From contig NC_083869.1 of NCBI RefSeq assembly GCF_032452875.1, forward strand, positions 121,712,001-121,776,000: a DNA stretch of 64,000 nt, given 5' to 3'. The position numbers were made by a program, and so were the translations under genes. This document shows, piece after piece, positions 11,744-23,500 of the stretch. This DNA comes from Bos javanicus. Taxonomy: Eukaryota; Chordata; Mammalia; Artiodactyla; Bovidae. The notes under the pieces are model-generated. The model was not told the origin of the DNA. It saw nothing but the letters and a program-made list of their open reading frames with translations, and searched no databases. The first letter of the stretch is position 1; each line of letters begins with the position of its first letter.

Positions 11744-11757
11744 AAAAGTGGAATCCC
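11744..11757 (+). repeat. 3' target-site duplication of tubulin retrocopy
   Basis: AAAAGTGGAATCCC, identical to 10161-10174, directly after the A-rich tail. Confidence 0.92.
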
Positions 11758-11945
11758 CTCTCCCTTCTGACATTGCAGGCTCACTTGCTTTGCATTTTTC
11801 TTCATAGCAAAGGCACGTTTTATTTGTCTTTTTCTGTCTACTAAAATATAAGGTCCATCTTGGCAGGAATTTTTGTTTTGCTTACTGCTCTTGCTGTACC
11901 TATAAGAATATATGATACACATTGTGTCCAATAAATACTTGAATT
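11758..11945 (+). mobile_element. L2 LINE 3' end, right part
   Basis: Continuation of the L2 interrupted at 10160: 'ctactaaaatataaggtcc..cttggcaggaatttttgttttgcttactgct', ending with 'ccaataaatacttgaatttatgaatt', the usual L2 terminus. Confidence 0.65.
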
Positions 11946-12113
11946 TATGAATTCTTAACTAGCTAAATTGCAGGAAAAATGTCTGATCTTTAGTGAGAAT
12001 GAATTTCTTTTGATAGATTATTCATACTTATTTTAAGGCCAATGCAGATGTCTTCAATGAAGTGAAATGAATTTGTTTTAGGAAAAAATTGTTGCAAGGT
12101 TTTAGTCTTATAT

Positions 12114-12244
12114 GGGGCTTCCCTGGTTGCTCACACAGTAGAGAATCTGCCCGCAATGCAGGAGACCTGGGTTTGATCCCTAGGTTGGAAAGATCCCCTG
12201 GAGAAAGGAATGCTACCTACTCCAGTATTCTTGCATGGAGAATT
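12114..12244 (+). mobile_element. Bov-tA SINE
   Basis: GGCTTCCCTGGTTGCTCACA start, tRNA-like B-box GGTTTGATCCC, then AAGATCCCCTGGAGAA and CCAGTATTCTTGCATGGAGAA. Truncated at the 3' end. Confidence 0.85.
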
Positions 12245-12604
12245 ATATACCATAAAACTTACCTGGAGTCTTATACACTGTATTATGCTTTCATGTTGTC
12301 TGCTGTAGAAACAAGCTGACTCAAATTTGCATGACTTCCTGTAGAATTTCTGGTAAGAAGAGTAAACAGTAAATGTATATTTGTTCTTTAGACCTTTGTT
12401 TTTAGATTTTATTTTCGAAGATCTAGAGTTCTTTATTGTATATTTACTTATAACGTGCAGTTTTAATTTGGTGAACACTGGCATAATCTATCAAATGGTT
12501 ATTGTATCATTTACTTTAATTTAAGAATAGAGGTGATTCTCAGTGGAAAGCTTGGTGTGAGTGGTTTGACAGGATTTTTAAAAGGTAAATGCCCAGTAAG
12601 TTTG

Positions 12605-12812
12605 TTGTTTTTTCACTGAATCATGTCCAACTCTTCTGTGACTCGATGGACTGTAGCCTTCCAGGCCTCTCTGTCCATGGGATTTTCCAGGCAAGAATAC
12701 TGTTGTGGGTTGCCATTTCCTTCTCTAGGGGATCTTCCTGACCCAGGGATTCAACCTGTGTCTCTTGCATTGGCAGGTGGGTTCTTTACCACTGAGCCAC
12801 TAAGGAAGCCCC
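12605..12812 (-). mobile_element. Bov-tA SINE
   Basis: Antisense copy: TCCAACTCTTCTGTGACTCG at one end, GATCTTCCTGACCCAGGGATT in the middle and CCACTAAGGAAGCCCC at the other end. Confidence 0.85.
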
Positions 12813-13115
12813 TCAGTAAGTTTGGGTTACATTAAATGGGGCTGATTTTGTAAAGTTTCTCATGCACTTGAATTCTCTATATTTGAACTTAGAATTAACA
12901 GTTGCCAAAGCAGGATCTGAATTTTACTCAGTAGTATCTTTGACAAAGAAGAAAGCTGTCTTTCTGGAAATATGTGGGTACAGACTTGGTGGGGACAGAG
13001 GGACTAGCCCCCTTTTGAGGCTCTTTGTAATCCAGTGACCATAGCAGTTAAGGTTGTAGTGGAATTGTAAATCATTGTAGAGTTCTTTATCACCCTAGAA
13101 TTAAAAAGTAAAAGG

Positions 13116-13206
13116 ACTTGCCTGGTGGTCCAGTGGTTAAGATTCCACAGGTTTGATCCCTGATTCACATGCCCTGCATGGCGCAGCTAACAGGAAAAAA
13201 AAAAGA
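13116..13206 (+). mobile_element. CHR-2 type SINE fragment
   Basis: ACTTGCCTGGTGGTCCAGTG start, GTTAAGATTCCACAGGTTTGATCCC tRNA-like part, A-rich end. Confidence 0.7.
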
Positions 13207-13578
13207 TAAAATATTAAAATTAAGGTAAAAACCCAGAAACTGTTCAGAAGGCATATATTGTAAATCATGCTCCTTCAGCTTCCGTCGCCTCCACCCTGAG
13301 GCAGTCACTGTTAGCCTCCTCTCTTTGTTACTTTCCAGATAGTCTGTAGGAATGAAAATACATTCAGTACTCACAAATATTTCTTTATATATTGTTCATA
13401 TTGTAAGCACCTTACTCTTTTCACTTGTTATTGTCTCTTAGCCATCTTTCCATACCAGTTTACGTTGATCTTTTGTTTTTTTTAACCTCTCTGTGGTTTT
13501 TTATTTTAACATTGTGCCATAATTAGATGATAAATTGTATTATTTCATGCATTTTGACTTTGGAGTCTCATCTGGGTA

Positions 13579-13716
13579 GATGTTGCCGCTGCCAGCTGCC
13601 AAGTCGCTTCAGTCGTGTCCGACTCTGTGCAACCCCATGGACTGCAGCTTACCAGGCTTCTCTGTCCATGGGATTCTCCAGGCAAGAACACTGGAGTGGG
13701 TTGCCATTTCCTTGAG
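13579..13716 (-). mobile_element. BOV-A2 SINE monomer
   Basis: Antisense 'gctgccaagtcgcttcag', 'tgtccgactctgtgc', 'ggattctccaggcaagaacactggagtggg'. A single monomer. Confidence 0.8.
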
Positions 13717-14530
13717 TATTGACACTGGATATTTAAACTTGTGACATACGCTTTTCAGAGTTTTAAGTGGTCTCTGTTGTGTTACTGATTTAGTCTTACT
13801 GGCAGTGCACAATTCTAGCTTGGTAGGCCTCTGCTTACTTGCTCTTTAGCCCCCTCTTTCTACATTCTTCTTTCTCTTGCCCCCTTCTCTCCCTCTATAA
13901 TTTAAATGGGTTTCTCTGTCACAGACCATCCTTTCCAATTCTTCAGTGAAGTTACATTCTTTTCTTCAAAATGGAAATACTGGTTGGGAAATGGAAATAT
14001 CCCAAATTCAACATTTTAAAAGTTAGAGTTGATAACAGATAAAGGGTGAAGGAACTATTTGGATGTGTATTTGAATTTGATCACTGTCAAGTAAACAAGC
14101 CTCTTCTACCATTTGGTAAATTAAAACAAAAAAATCAATTTTTACTTAAGTAGGTAGAGCAGAATCAATGTTAGAAAACTTGAGAAAGTTTTCCAGTAAA
14201 GTCTGCAGGTGCTGAGTTTATGCTAAAATTTACAGCTTTGTAACTTCTGAGTACTTTCCAGCTGTGGTGGGTTGTTTATGATTTTTTTTTTTTTTAACAG
14301 ACTGTTTGCTTTTCATTCTTAAGGGTGTCACAGAAACTAACATTAGTTTATCTGAATTGACAGGTGCAAGAGCTTTTAACAGTTAATGTGTAGTTGAACT
14401 TGTGGGGGAGGGGAAGCAACAGAAACTTGGCTTTTATCATGTATCTGTTAACTTGGATAGACCATATTGTTTCATTTGGCAGAAATTCCTTTGCTGGGGA
14501 TCTCAGTATGGTATTAAGAATTTAAAATCT

Positions 14531-14646
14531 GGGAATTCCCTGATGGACCAGTGATTAGGACTCAGCGCTTTCACTACTGCAGTCTGGGTTTGATTCCTGG
14601 TTAGGTTACTGAGACTAAACTTGTGTGGCCAAAAAAGAAAAAAAAG
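14531..14646 (+). mobile_element. CHR-2 type SINE
   Basis: AATTCCCTGATGGACCAGTG start, GGGTTTGATTCCTGGTTAGG B-box region, and TGTGGCCAAAAAAGAAAAAA tail. Confidence 0.75.
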
Positions 14647-16534
14647 AATTGAAACTAATAATAAATTATCCTTATCCCTGGAAGTGGTCCTTTCAAAATG
14701 AGCTTGGAGGAATAAGATGGGATAAAGGTTGTTCTGTTTGCTGAGCAGACAAACACTGACTCGGTAGAAAGCTTAATGCTAGAGCTGTAACCTTTTAAGC
14801 CTGGCCATCACTACAATGCTGGTCTTTCAGTGTCTTTCTCAGCTGACACACACATTGGCTATGATAACATTAAATGAAGGGATTCTAACAGGTTAGAATT
14901 TCACTGTGTTTCACTCTGAGCTGCTCACAAACCATTGTTCTTTGAGTAGTTACTTAATAATCTTTTCTCCCCTTATTAAAAGGTCAAAGAATTGCAGATG
15001 AACATCCAAGTAAATATCTGAAGAGCAGTTACATTGTCATGAATAAGACTATGACTTAAAAAATAAGTGGTTACCTTCATTAGTCAAAATTGAAGGAAAA
15101 ATAAGACTTGGCTTCTTGTCCTTGATCTGCTACTAATTAGCAGTATGGTCTTAGTTAAATCTTTTTAATCTCTCTGAATCCCAAACAGCATCTTTTTTCT
15201 TTCTTTTTTTTTTTTTTAAGGTCAGTGTATTTGATCTCTTTAAGTTTTGCTAGCTTTAAAATTCCTTGACTGTGCAAGGAATCCTCTGTGAAATGTATAA
15301 TCTAAAGTGGCTGTGTTTTAGGGTTACCAGATGGAATTATGAATGAGAGTGATGGTGTGTATTATGTTTTTCTTAGTTTGAAGGCAGAAGTTTTGTTTTC
15401 ACAAGTAGTGGATAACTCAGTTTGCTGGGGTATTGAAGTTTTTAAGATTCCTTTTTTGAGTATCTTATATCTTTCATATTTTAGGAATGTTTTAGTTTCG
15501 TGCTTGTTTCTGTGGTAATATGATCAGAAGTATATAATTTACAAAATAAAATGTTATAGAATATTATAAAAAGGAGACTGGAAGATAGAAGGTTAGGCTT
15601 GAAAGCTTGAGGCTTAGGTTCATTCTTATCTGTTTAAATTTCTCCCTTCAAGTGCCTCTGTCATCATCTTTCATCTAGTCACAGTGATCTTTATTAGAGT
15701 TCTAAGTAAGCATTTACTGGTGGCTTAGGGAAGAGGCAGGTAAAAGAACTTAGACCTTGTTCCTGTTTCCAGAGGAGTTTATGATTATGTTGATACACTG
15801 ACTGAGCCAGCTATACAGATTACTGTTTTGAAAATTCTGTCACTTCTCTTCTTGCCTTGTTTTTAGTAGGAATTAATATTCGGACAGAAGACTGCTGTGT
15901 GAATCAACCTTTAGATGCCTTTGTACTCTTGAGTCAGTGATATGTGAAATAGTAAAAAGATAAATAGAACTAGAAATGAGAAAATAGAGGAGTTGTTCAT
16001 TGGTTGAGTCAGCTGGCATTGTGGTACCTTTGAAAAAATATAGGACTTAACAGAAGACTTGAGTTTGAATTTGGGCTCAACTAATTCATTCACCTTAGGC
16101 AAGTCAATTCACTTTTCTGAACCTCTTACGTCATTCTTCATAGGTAGTTAAAAACTACTCAGAGTTGTGAGGAAAAGAAGATAATTTCTTGAAAGTACTT
16201 TTTGAACTGATATCATATTGGGGCCAGTGCATATATTTTGTATAGAAAGAATTAAATCCTCATATGGAATTTTGGTAAATATCCTTTATCCATTTATAGA
16301 TACAGTTTTAATCAGAAATCGTTAACATCACAGCAGAAAAACAAGATCATTGTGAACTTTTTAATGAAAGAGGTTTAATGAAAGAGAGGTTTTAAGTTAA
16401 AATCTTTTAATTATTTAGAAATGATTTTTTAAAAACTCAATCATAATCATTTTAAAATGACTTGAGTTAGAAATCTTATTAGTACAGAACTTTATTGAAC
16501 CGCATTTTGTAAAAAGAAAAGCATACTTTTTTGT

Positions 16535-16660
16535 GTATGTGTGTACCACATGGCAAGCATGATCCTAGTTCCCTGACCAGGAATTGAACCTGTGTCCCTT
16601 GCAGTGAAAGGGGAGTGAAAGTGTGGAGTCTTAACCATTGGACCCCCAGGGAAGTCCTTG
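16535..16660 (-). mobile_element. CHR-2 type SINE
   Basis: Antisense: GTTCCCTGACCAGGAATTGAACC, CTTAACCATTGGACC, CCAGGGAAGTCC. It ends about 200 bases upstream of the exon 2 acceptor. Confidence 0.75.
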
Positions 16661-16863
16661 GCATACTTAACTTTTGAATCCTCTGATTTTTAAAAAAGCC
16701 TTGGTATATACACTTTTATCCTTTTATTGATAGATGGCAATAGTTTCGAAGCGGCACCATTTCAGATGTCTTGAGCTCATAAAAAATATATTCTTGACTT
16801 TGGGCATTGTGTTTACTATGCTGTCAACCTCCAGTTTATTTTACTTATGCTTTTCTCCTCCAG

Positions 16864-17560
16864 GTTTTTCGTTGGAATATACGTTGCACATTTATGGCGA
16901 TTCTGAGCGTGAGGGCAGACTTCTGCCAGGCTCAGCACAGCGTTTCCGCTGACAAGTGAGCTTGGAGGTTCATGTGCCATAATTAACATTGCCTTGAAGA
17001 CTCTGGACACCGAGATTGGCCTCAGAAATAGTTGGCTTCTTTTTTTTTTTTTTTTTTTAATTGCAAGCATATTTCTTTTAATGACTCCAGTAAAATTAAG
17101 CATCAAGTAAACAAAAGTGGAAAGCGACCTATACTTTTAACTTGTCTCACTAGTGCCTAAATGTAGTAAAGGCTGCTTAAGTTTTGTATGTAGCTGGAAT
17201 TTTTTTGTAGTCTGAAGGTATCCATCAACAGACATTGAGGCCCAAGTTGAATTTGGATTCAAGTGGATTCTAAATACTTCTGCTTATCTTGAAGAGAGAA
17301 GTTTCTGAAAGAATAAACAAGTTGAATAGAGAGAACACTGATTTAGGCATTTTAGTGGTCTTTTTAATGTTTTCTGCTGTGAAACATTTCAAGATTTATT
17401 GATTTTTTTTTTCATTTTCCCCATCACACTCACACACGCACGCTCACACTTTTTATTTGCCATAATGAACCGTCCAGCCCCTGTGGAGATCTCTTATGAG
17501 AACATGCGTTTTTTGATAACCCACAACCCTACCAATGCTACCCTCAACAAGTTCACAGAG
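16864..17560 (+). other. PTP4A2: PTP4A2 exon 2 (601-nt leader plus first 32 codons)
   Basis: Acceptor with pyrimidine tract TTTTCTCCTCCAG before 16864; donor GTAAGA at 17561. Bases 16864-17464 are untranslated leader and include a T run near 17040-17058. Bases 17465-17560 encode residues 1-32. The main ATG context is A at -3 and A at +4. Confidence 0.9.
16972..17402 (+). promoter_or_regulatory. Five further short uORFs in the exon 2 leader
   Basis: Starts at 16972 (four codons and TAA), 17081 (nine codons and TAA), 17161 (ATG TAG), 17188 (ATG TAG) and 17367 (eleven codons and TGA at 17400-17402). Two are minimal start-stop elements. None overlaps the main start codon at 17465, so reinitiation or leaky scanning is needed to reach it. 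Confidence 0.7.
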
Positions 17561-20500
17561 GTAAGATTGTAGCATGGTCTACCTTTTGGTATATAATCCA
17601 CCTTTGATTTATAGGTAAAGTCACGTTAAAAATTAACACCGTTGTAAAGAAATCTTTTACCACAAAGCCATTTATTTCTGTGGTTGAAGTATGGATGGTC
17701 TTTGTTTGAATTGAGCTGAATTAGTTAAAACAGATTTTTAAAAGAACATTTATGGAATTTGGGGATATCTTAGAGATATATCTAGTACTGTGTTTTTTTA
17801 CTGTATCCTTTCAACATTGTTAACAGTTCTTTTGTTACACATTCAATAATAAAGGTAATTAACATTTATTGAATACTTAGTATGTACCCAGCACTACAAT
17901 AAGCAGTTCTATACACTGTATCATTTACTCCTTACAATAACTCTGTGAGGTATAGGTACCATTGTTTCCCTCTTATAGATGAAGAAACTGAGGTTCAGAG
18001 TGATTTAGTAATTTAGCAATTTGTCTGAATGCACCCAAGTATGTGGTGGAATTATCTCTGACACTAAAACCCATTTCTGCCTCAAATGTTCTGACCACTT
18101 TTGATGAAAAGCTACTGTCAAACAACTTAGGAATAGTAACCATTGTATACATGTGTCCAGAAATTTGGGGGAGGGAAAGGTATTAGAGGCAGCATTTTTA
18201 TGTCAGATCCTGCATTTTTTTCTGTTGGTAGTAGTAGAGAAACTTTTTGTACTTTATTCAACAGACATTTGAATGTAAGCTTTTAAATCATTCTCAGATT
18301 GTTCAATTCCAGTGTGATTTCTGTTGATATGTTTGTAAAGTAGACTTGGAGAGCTAGATGAATGGCCAAGGATCCTAAATCTACCTCTGTCACTTGACAG
18401 ATGGCAAAACTGAGTTCAGAAGAGGTCTTTTGACTTGCTGAAGGTCACGAATATTTACCATAAAAAATTTGTACTGGAACCTTTCAATGAACAGCTACTG
18501 TAGAGTTCATTTTAATGGGATTTTATTTGTGTTTTGAAATTTTTTAAAATTCCTGACTCAATATATAGCACAACTTCCCTGAGTCTGTTTTATAAAGAGG
18601 CCTTTCTGTGAAAAATAAAGTCTTTTACCAATTAAAATAACTTTTCTCTTTAGATAACCAGATGATTGACACTTGTAGGATATCACTGTTCCTGCTTATT
18701 TATATTTTAATTCTCTGAGCTTCTTAACCTTGTGTACACAGTGTCCAAGTTGATTCCAAGCCTGTATGCCCTCAGGTTGTTCAGTCACCTTTAAGCCTGG
18801 CTGAATTACATGATACTATTTTCAGCCTGTGGATTCCTTGGTCATAGACTCCTGCAACTATAAAAAGATATTGGTAGCATTACTGTAGGGAAACTTTTAC
18901 ATTGTTTTTTGGCCACACTGTGCAACATGTGGGATCTTAGTTCTCTGACCAGGGATCAAACCTGTGTCCCCTGCATTGGAAGGAGGAGTCTTAATCACTG
19001 GACCACCAGGGAAGGCCCTATAGGAAAACTTTTAAAGAAGCAAGAATTCTGGATATAATTATTTCTGTGTTCTTGACTTTGTAATATAAACCACTTTCTA
19101 AATTTAATTTCAAAATTACTATTTCTTTAAATTACAAAAAGCAAAAAGCACTTACTACATAAAAAATCAGAAGATACAAATAAGCAAAAGACAATTTAAA
19201 AATACTTAACTATTGCTGCCTGCTATCTAGACATTTTTCTCTGTATTTATGTGTATATTTATAAATATACATATAGATAGGATTACACTGTGTATTTAAA
19301 ACAAAATTTCCCCCAACCTCCTTAATATAGCTGTGACAGTATTCTGTATGAATGCGCTGTACTTTCTTAAACCGTTTGCCTGTTTTTGGACTATTAATAT
19401 TTCTAGCTTTTTACTGTCTCAAACAGCATGTGCTGAACATGCTAGTACCTAAATCTTTGTGTATATCTTTAATCATCTCATTAGTATAAATTTCCATAAG
19501 TAGAATTTCTAGGCCAAAGTTTATGTGTGTTTTTAAAGTTTTTGTGTTATGCTACTAAATTGCCCTGTACAAAAGTGAGTCTTATTGATGTTTCCGCTGT
19601 GAATACAAGAGTGTCCATTGTCTATGTTGTTATAAGAAGAATGATTTTGATCTTTGTTTAAGAATGAAGTCTCATTTCAATTTATATGCATATGTTTTTA
19701 AAGCTTTAATTGCAGATTCTAAAAACATTTCTTTTTATTTGTTTTCCTTTAAAGGAACTTAAGAAGTATGGAGTGACAACTTTGGTTCGAGTTTGTGATG
19801 CTACATATGATAAAGCACCAGTTGAAAAAGAAGGAATCCACGTTCTAGTGAGTGTGTAGTGTTCTAATTTTTCACTACAAACAAGTTGTACCTTTCAAAC
19901 ATAGACATTTTTAAAACTTGGCGCTCGTAGTTTGTTTTTTAAACTTACAGGAGATACAACAATCATAGCAATCTAGTAAAATTCCTTTGGGTTGGCAATT
20001 TTGTTCATTTGTACCCTTAAAATCTACAGATGCAGAGTATTTTCAACAAATAAAAGGCAAAATTTAGCGTACACTTATTTTAAGAATCGGAAATTTCATT
20101 TTTCTCTAGGCGATTAACGTGATATTTAGCTTTTGTTTCTAGGCTACTGGTTTGAATCTAACTTTTCCATTAGACATTCTTAAATCACGTGGAAATATTC
20201 TCTCTCACTTTGCAAGTACAGATTGGTTACTTAATATTTTATATTGTAGGAGTCCAGTTTATATCGGACACAGGATAACTTGTAGGAGACAAAAAGGTGG
20301 GAGAAAGGAAAAGAAGGGAAAGGGAGAAGCCACCTAGCTTGAGAATAATTAACATACTCTATGATATTTTGGGGTAGGTTTCTAACAAGCTTTTGTATGA
20401 TTTGATTTCTTTCATAGTTCAGTTTGAATATAGTGATTGGAATTATTTTAAATTAAGTTTCTCCTTGCCCCCTAAATATTCTATTAGTGGAAATAGGAAC

Positions 20501-23500
20501 CTCACATTAGGTGAAATTTTATACTTGATTCTCTAAAAAGTTGTCTATATTAGAGTAGCACATATTTGATTGACCCTGTAGTCTTGGTGTCTTAGAGCTG
20601 TTTGACATAGTTGTGGGAAGGCATTGTAGTGCAAAGACAACTAGAGATTTTTGAAATGATTGGATAGGAAGAAAGTACTAAGCAAGGTAATGGTACAAGG
20701 TTATGTTCCTGTTTTTTGATTGCATTGGTTACTAGTTGAGAAGGCAGTTGATACAAAGAAAATGAATGTCCTGTTGGTAAGGCAGTTGTCTCATACCTGA
20801 TCCGTAAAGTTTCCTCACCTCCACTTTGGTGAAAACATAAAATCTAAAAAACCAAACATTATGGTTTATTAAGAAAATGTATTTTAATAGTATGACATGG
20901 TAATAATACTTTGCTTGCAGTCCTATTTCCGAATGGCTTTAAGGTCCTCTGGCTGGATCACTGGGAATAAGTATAAACATGGGTAAATGTAGCCCTATGT
21001 TTAAAAAAAACAAAAACAGAATTTTAACTTCTGAAATTAAACCAAAATACAAGTTCTTTTCCTGTATTGTAAGTATAGATGAGAAATCAGTTTGTTTTGA
21101 CAGTTGGCAGGGTGAGAAAATGAACTGCAGAGTGACCGTAGTCTGTTTGAATCAGTAATGTTGGTAAACACCTTTATAAAATAGAACTAAAGAACTTGAA
21201 GTAGTTTGTAGAAGATAATGGTAGATCTGAGATTTATTCCAAGCCTTTAAATCTAGCCTTTTGTTTTGAAGAGCTGTGATCAGGTAAAATTAAAGGTCTA
21301 ACTAAAGCTTGAAAAAAAAGGGACATTTAGAATTAAGCTTGGAATTTCTTTTTTTTCCTAGGCAGAAATTTTAATTTAAGTGTAATCAATAATTTACCTT
21401 TGCTAGGTGAAGATATCCAACTTGAGACCTTTCAACACTTTGACCAGTGTTCTTGTAAATCAGAGGCTTATTAGAAAAGACTGATGGTTTCAACCATCAG
21501 TTTGAAGTTCAGTTCAGTTCAGTCGCTCAGTCGTGTCCGACTCTTTGCGACCCCATGAATTGCAAATGCCAGGCCTCCCTGTCCATCACCAACTCCCAGA
21601 GTTCACCCAGACTCACGTCCATCGAGTCGGTGATGCCATCCAGCCATCTCATCCTCTGTCGTCCCCTTCTCCTCCTGCCCCCAATCCCTCCCAGCATCAG
21701 AGTCTTTTCCAATGAGTCAGCTCTTCGCATGAGGTGGCCAAAGTACTGGAGTTTCAAGCTTTAGCATCATTCCTTCCAAAGAAATCCCAGGGCTGATCTC
21801 CTTCAGAATGGACTGGTTGGATCTCCTTGTAGTCCAAGGGACTCTCAAGAGTCTTCTCCAACACCACAGTTCAAAGGCATCAATTCTTCAGCACTCAGCC
21901 TTCTTCACAGTCCAACTCTCACATCCATACATGACCACAGGAAAACCCATAGCCTTGACTAGATGAACCTTTGTTGGCAAAGTAATGTCTCTGCTTTTGA
22001 ACATGCTATCTAGGTTGGTCATAACTTTCCTTCCAAGCAGTAAGCGTCTTTTAATTTCATGGCTGCAGTCACCGTCTGCAGTGATTTTTGGAGCCCCCCA
22101 AAATAAAGTCTGACACTGTTTCCACTGTTTCCCCATCTATTTCCCATGAAGTGATGGGGCTGGATGCCATGATCTTCATTTTCTGAATGTTGAGCTTTAA
22201 GCCAACTTTTTCACTTTTACTTTCATCAAGAGGCTTTTTGGTTCCTCTTCACTTTCTGCCATAAGGGTGGTGTCATCTGCATATCTGAGGTTATTGATAT
22301 TTCTCCCGGCAATCTTGATTCCAGCTTGTGCTTCTTCCAATCCAGCGTTTCTCATGATGTACTCTGCATATAAGTTAAATAAGCAGGGTGACAATATACA
22401 GCCTTGACGTACTCCTTTACTACTTTAGTGGATTTTTGATAGAAACTGCTCGTATGAGTCAGTAAAGGCATGTTTCATACTACTGTTTCTTAACCAGATG
22501 CATTTCAGAGTTTTAGAGGAAGTAAGCTCTTAACTAAGATACTGGTTTTACTGGTATTTACAGTTAAACTCTAGCAACATTTATGATAACAACACTGACA
22601 GCTCTTTAATTATGGGGTATAGTTGACAAACGTAATGTGCTGTCGTGGCTAATGGCTACATGAAGTGCTCTAGTGGTGCCCAGAGTAAGGGCAGGATCAG
22701 TTTAGTGTTCTGTCACTTTTCTCTTTTTCCTTCTCTAGTATCTTAAAGTGTCCTTATGCAGTCTCACTAGAATAGTATTAAAAAATATTTCCAGTGTCTT
22801 TGCATTTCTGTCCTTGAAGCTAGGTGGGAGAGAGGGTATGTAACTCGTGAATCTCCCTTCTCTCCTTTCTTCAAAGGTGACTTATGTTGATTTCTCAGAA
22901 CCTTGTGTTTTGGTAACAAGGAAGATAAACTCCTGCCTGTATTGTGAACTCACATGGGGTTGGTCTTAATTGAAAAACAACCGAGATCAATGAATATTAA
23001 AGGAGAAAGGAATACTTGAGAAAATGGTATTTTTTTCTCAGGATTGTATCATGTGGCACTGTGCTTATAAAATGGGATATGTATAATTTAGGCAGAGCTT
23101 TAAAAATATTTGCTGCTTGACTTTTACCAAATACATATGTAAGCACAAAGATCGTAGTCTGTTTCTGTTATGGTCTGCTGTTGGAAATTACTTATCAGAG
23201 AGTTTTGCTCTAAAGAAAAGGTACTTGTAACTTAGAGCTACTTAGAGGGTAATCTTCAAAATTATTTTTGTTTGTAGAGAACAATGAGATACTAGTTGGT
23301 ACACTTCTTTGCCAGACTGGACTTAAATCTTATTGACAGGTGTTGTGTCCTCTCTTACTTTGTTTCAGTTTTAATTTTAATTTTCTCTATTATGTCTAAT
23401 TATTGCTCTATTCAGATAAGATGTTTGAAGAATGCTAGCCTCTTGTCACTATGATAAGAGTTATTTCCAAAGATAAAGTTCGATGCTTTTGATGCTGGCT

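Larger units (their letters stand above)
841..16863 (+). other. PTP4A2: PTP4A2 intron 1
   Basis: Bounded by donor GTGAGT (841) and acceptor TTTTCTCCTCCAG (ending 16863). No other gene was found in it except the tubulin retrocopy. The first 700 bases are G-rich. About 1750-9180 is AT-rich with only faint old repeats that I can name. The part from 9185 to 16660 carries L1, L2 and ruminant SINEs listed separately. A small inverted repeat (AGGTTATTT at 7580-7588, AAATAACCT at 7602-7610) has no evident function. Confidence 0.8.
817..16959 (+). promoter_or_regulatory. Spliced 39-codon upstream ORF of PTP4A2 (817-840 joined to 16864-16959)
   Basis: The only ATG of exon 1 opens eight codons (817-840, MPSPQLAS). 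After splicing, the frame continues through exon 2 (VFRWNIRC..) to TGA at 16957-16959, 506 nt before the main start. The first ATG has a weak context (T at -3, C at +4). An in-frame internal ATG at 16894 (G at +4) would give a 21-codon form even with another first exon. A conserved uORF in the PRL-1/PRL-2 leaders has been reported to couple translation of the phosphatase to magnesium level; that this reading frame is that uORF is my inference from its position. Confidence 0.72.
17561..19754 (+). other. PTP4A2: PTP4A2 intron 2
   Basis: GTAAGA donor and TTTCCTTTAAAG acceptor, phase 0. Holds a MIR, a CHR-2 SINE and an old L1-like stretch, listed separately; no gene. Confidence 0.95.

Noticed and set aside
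12150..12185. tRNA-like A/B boxes in Bov-tA and CHR copies as tRNA genes
   Set aside because: They are SINE heads with degraded arms followed by SINE bodies; no complete cloverleaf seen.
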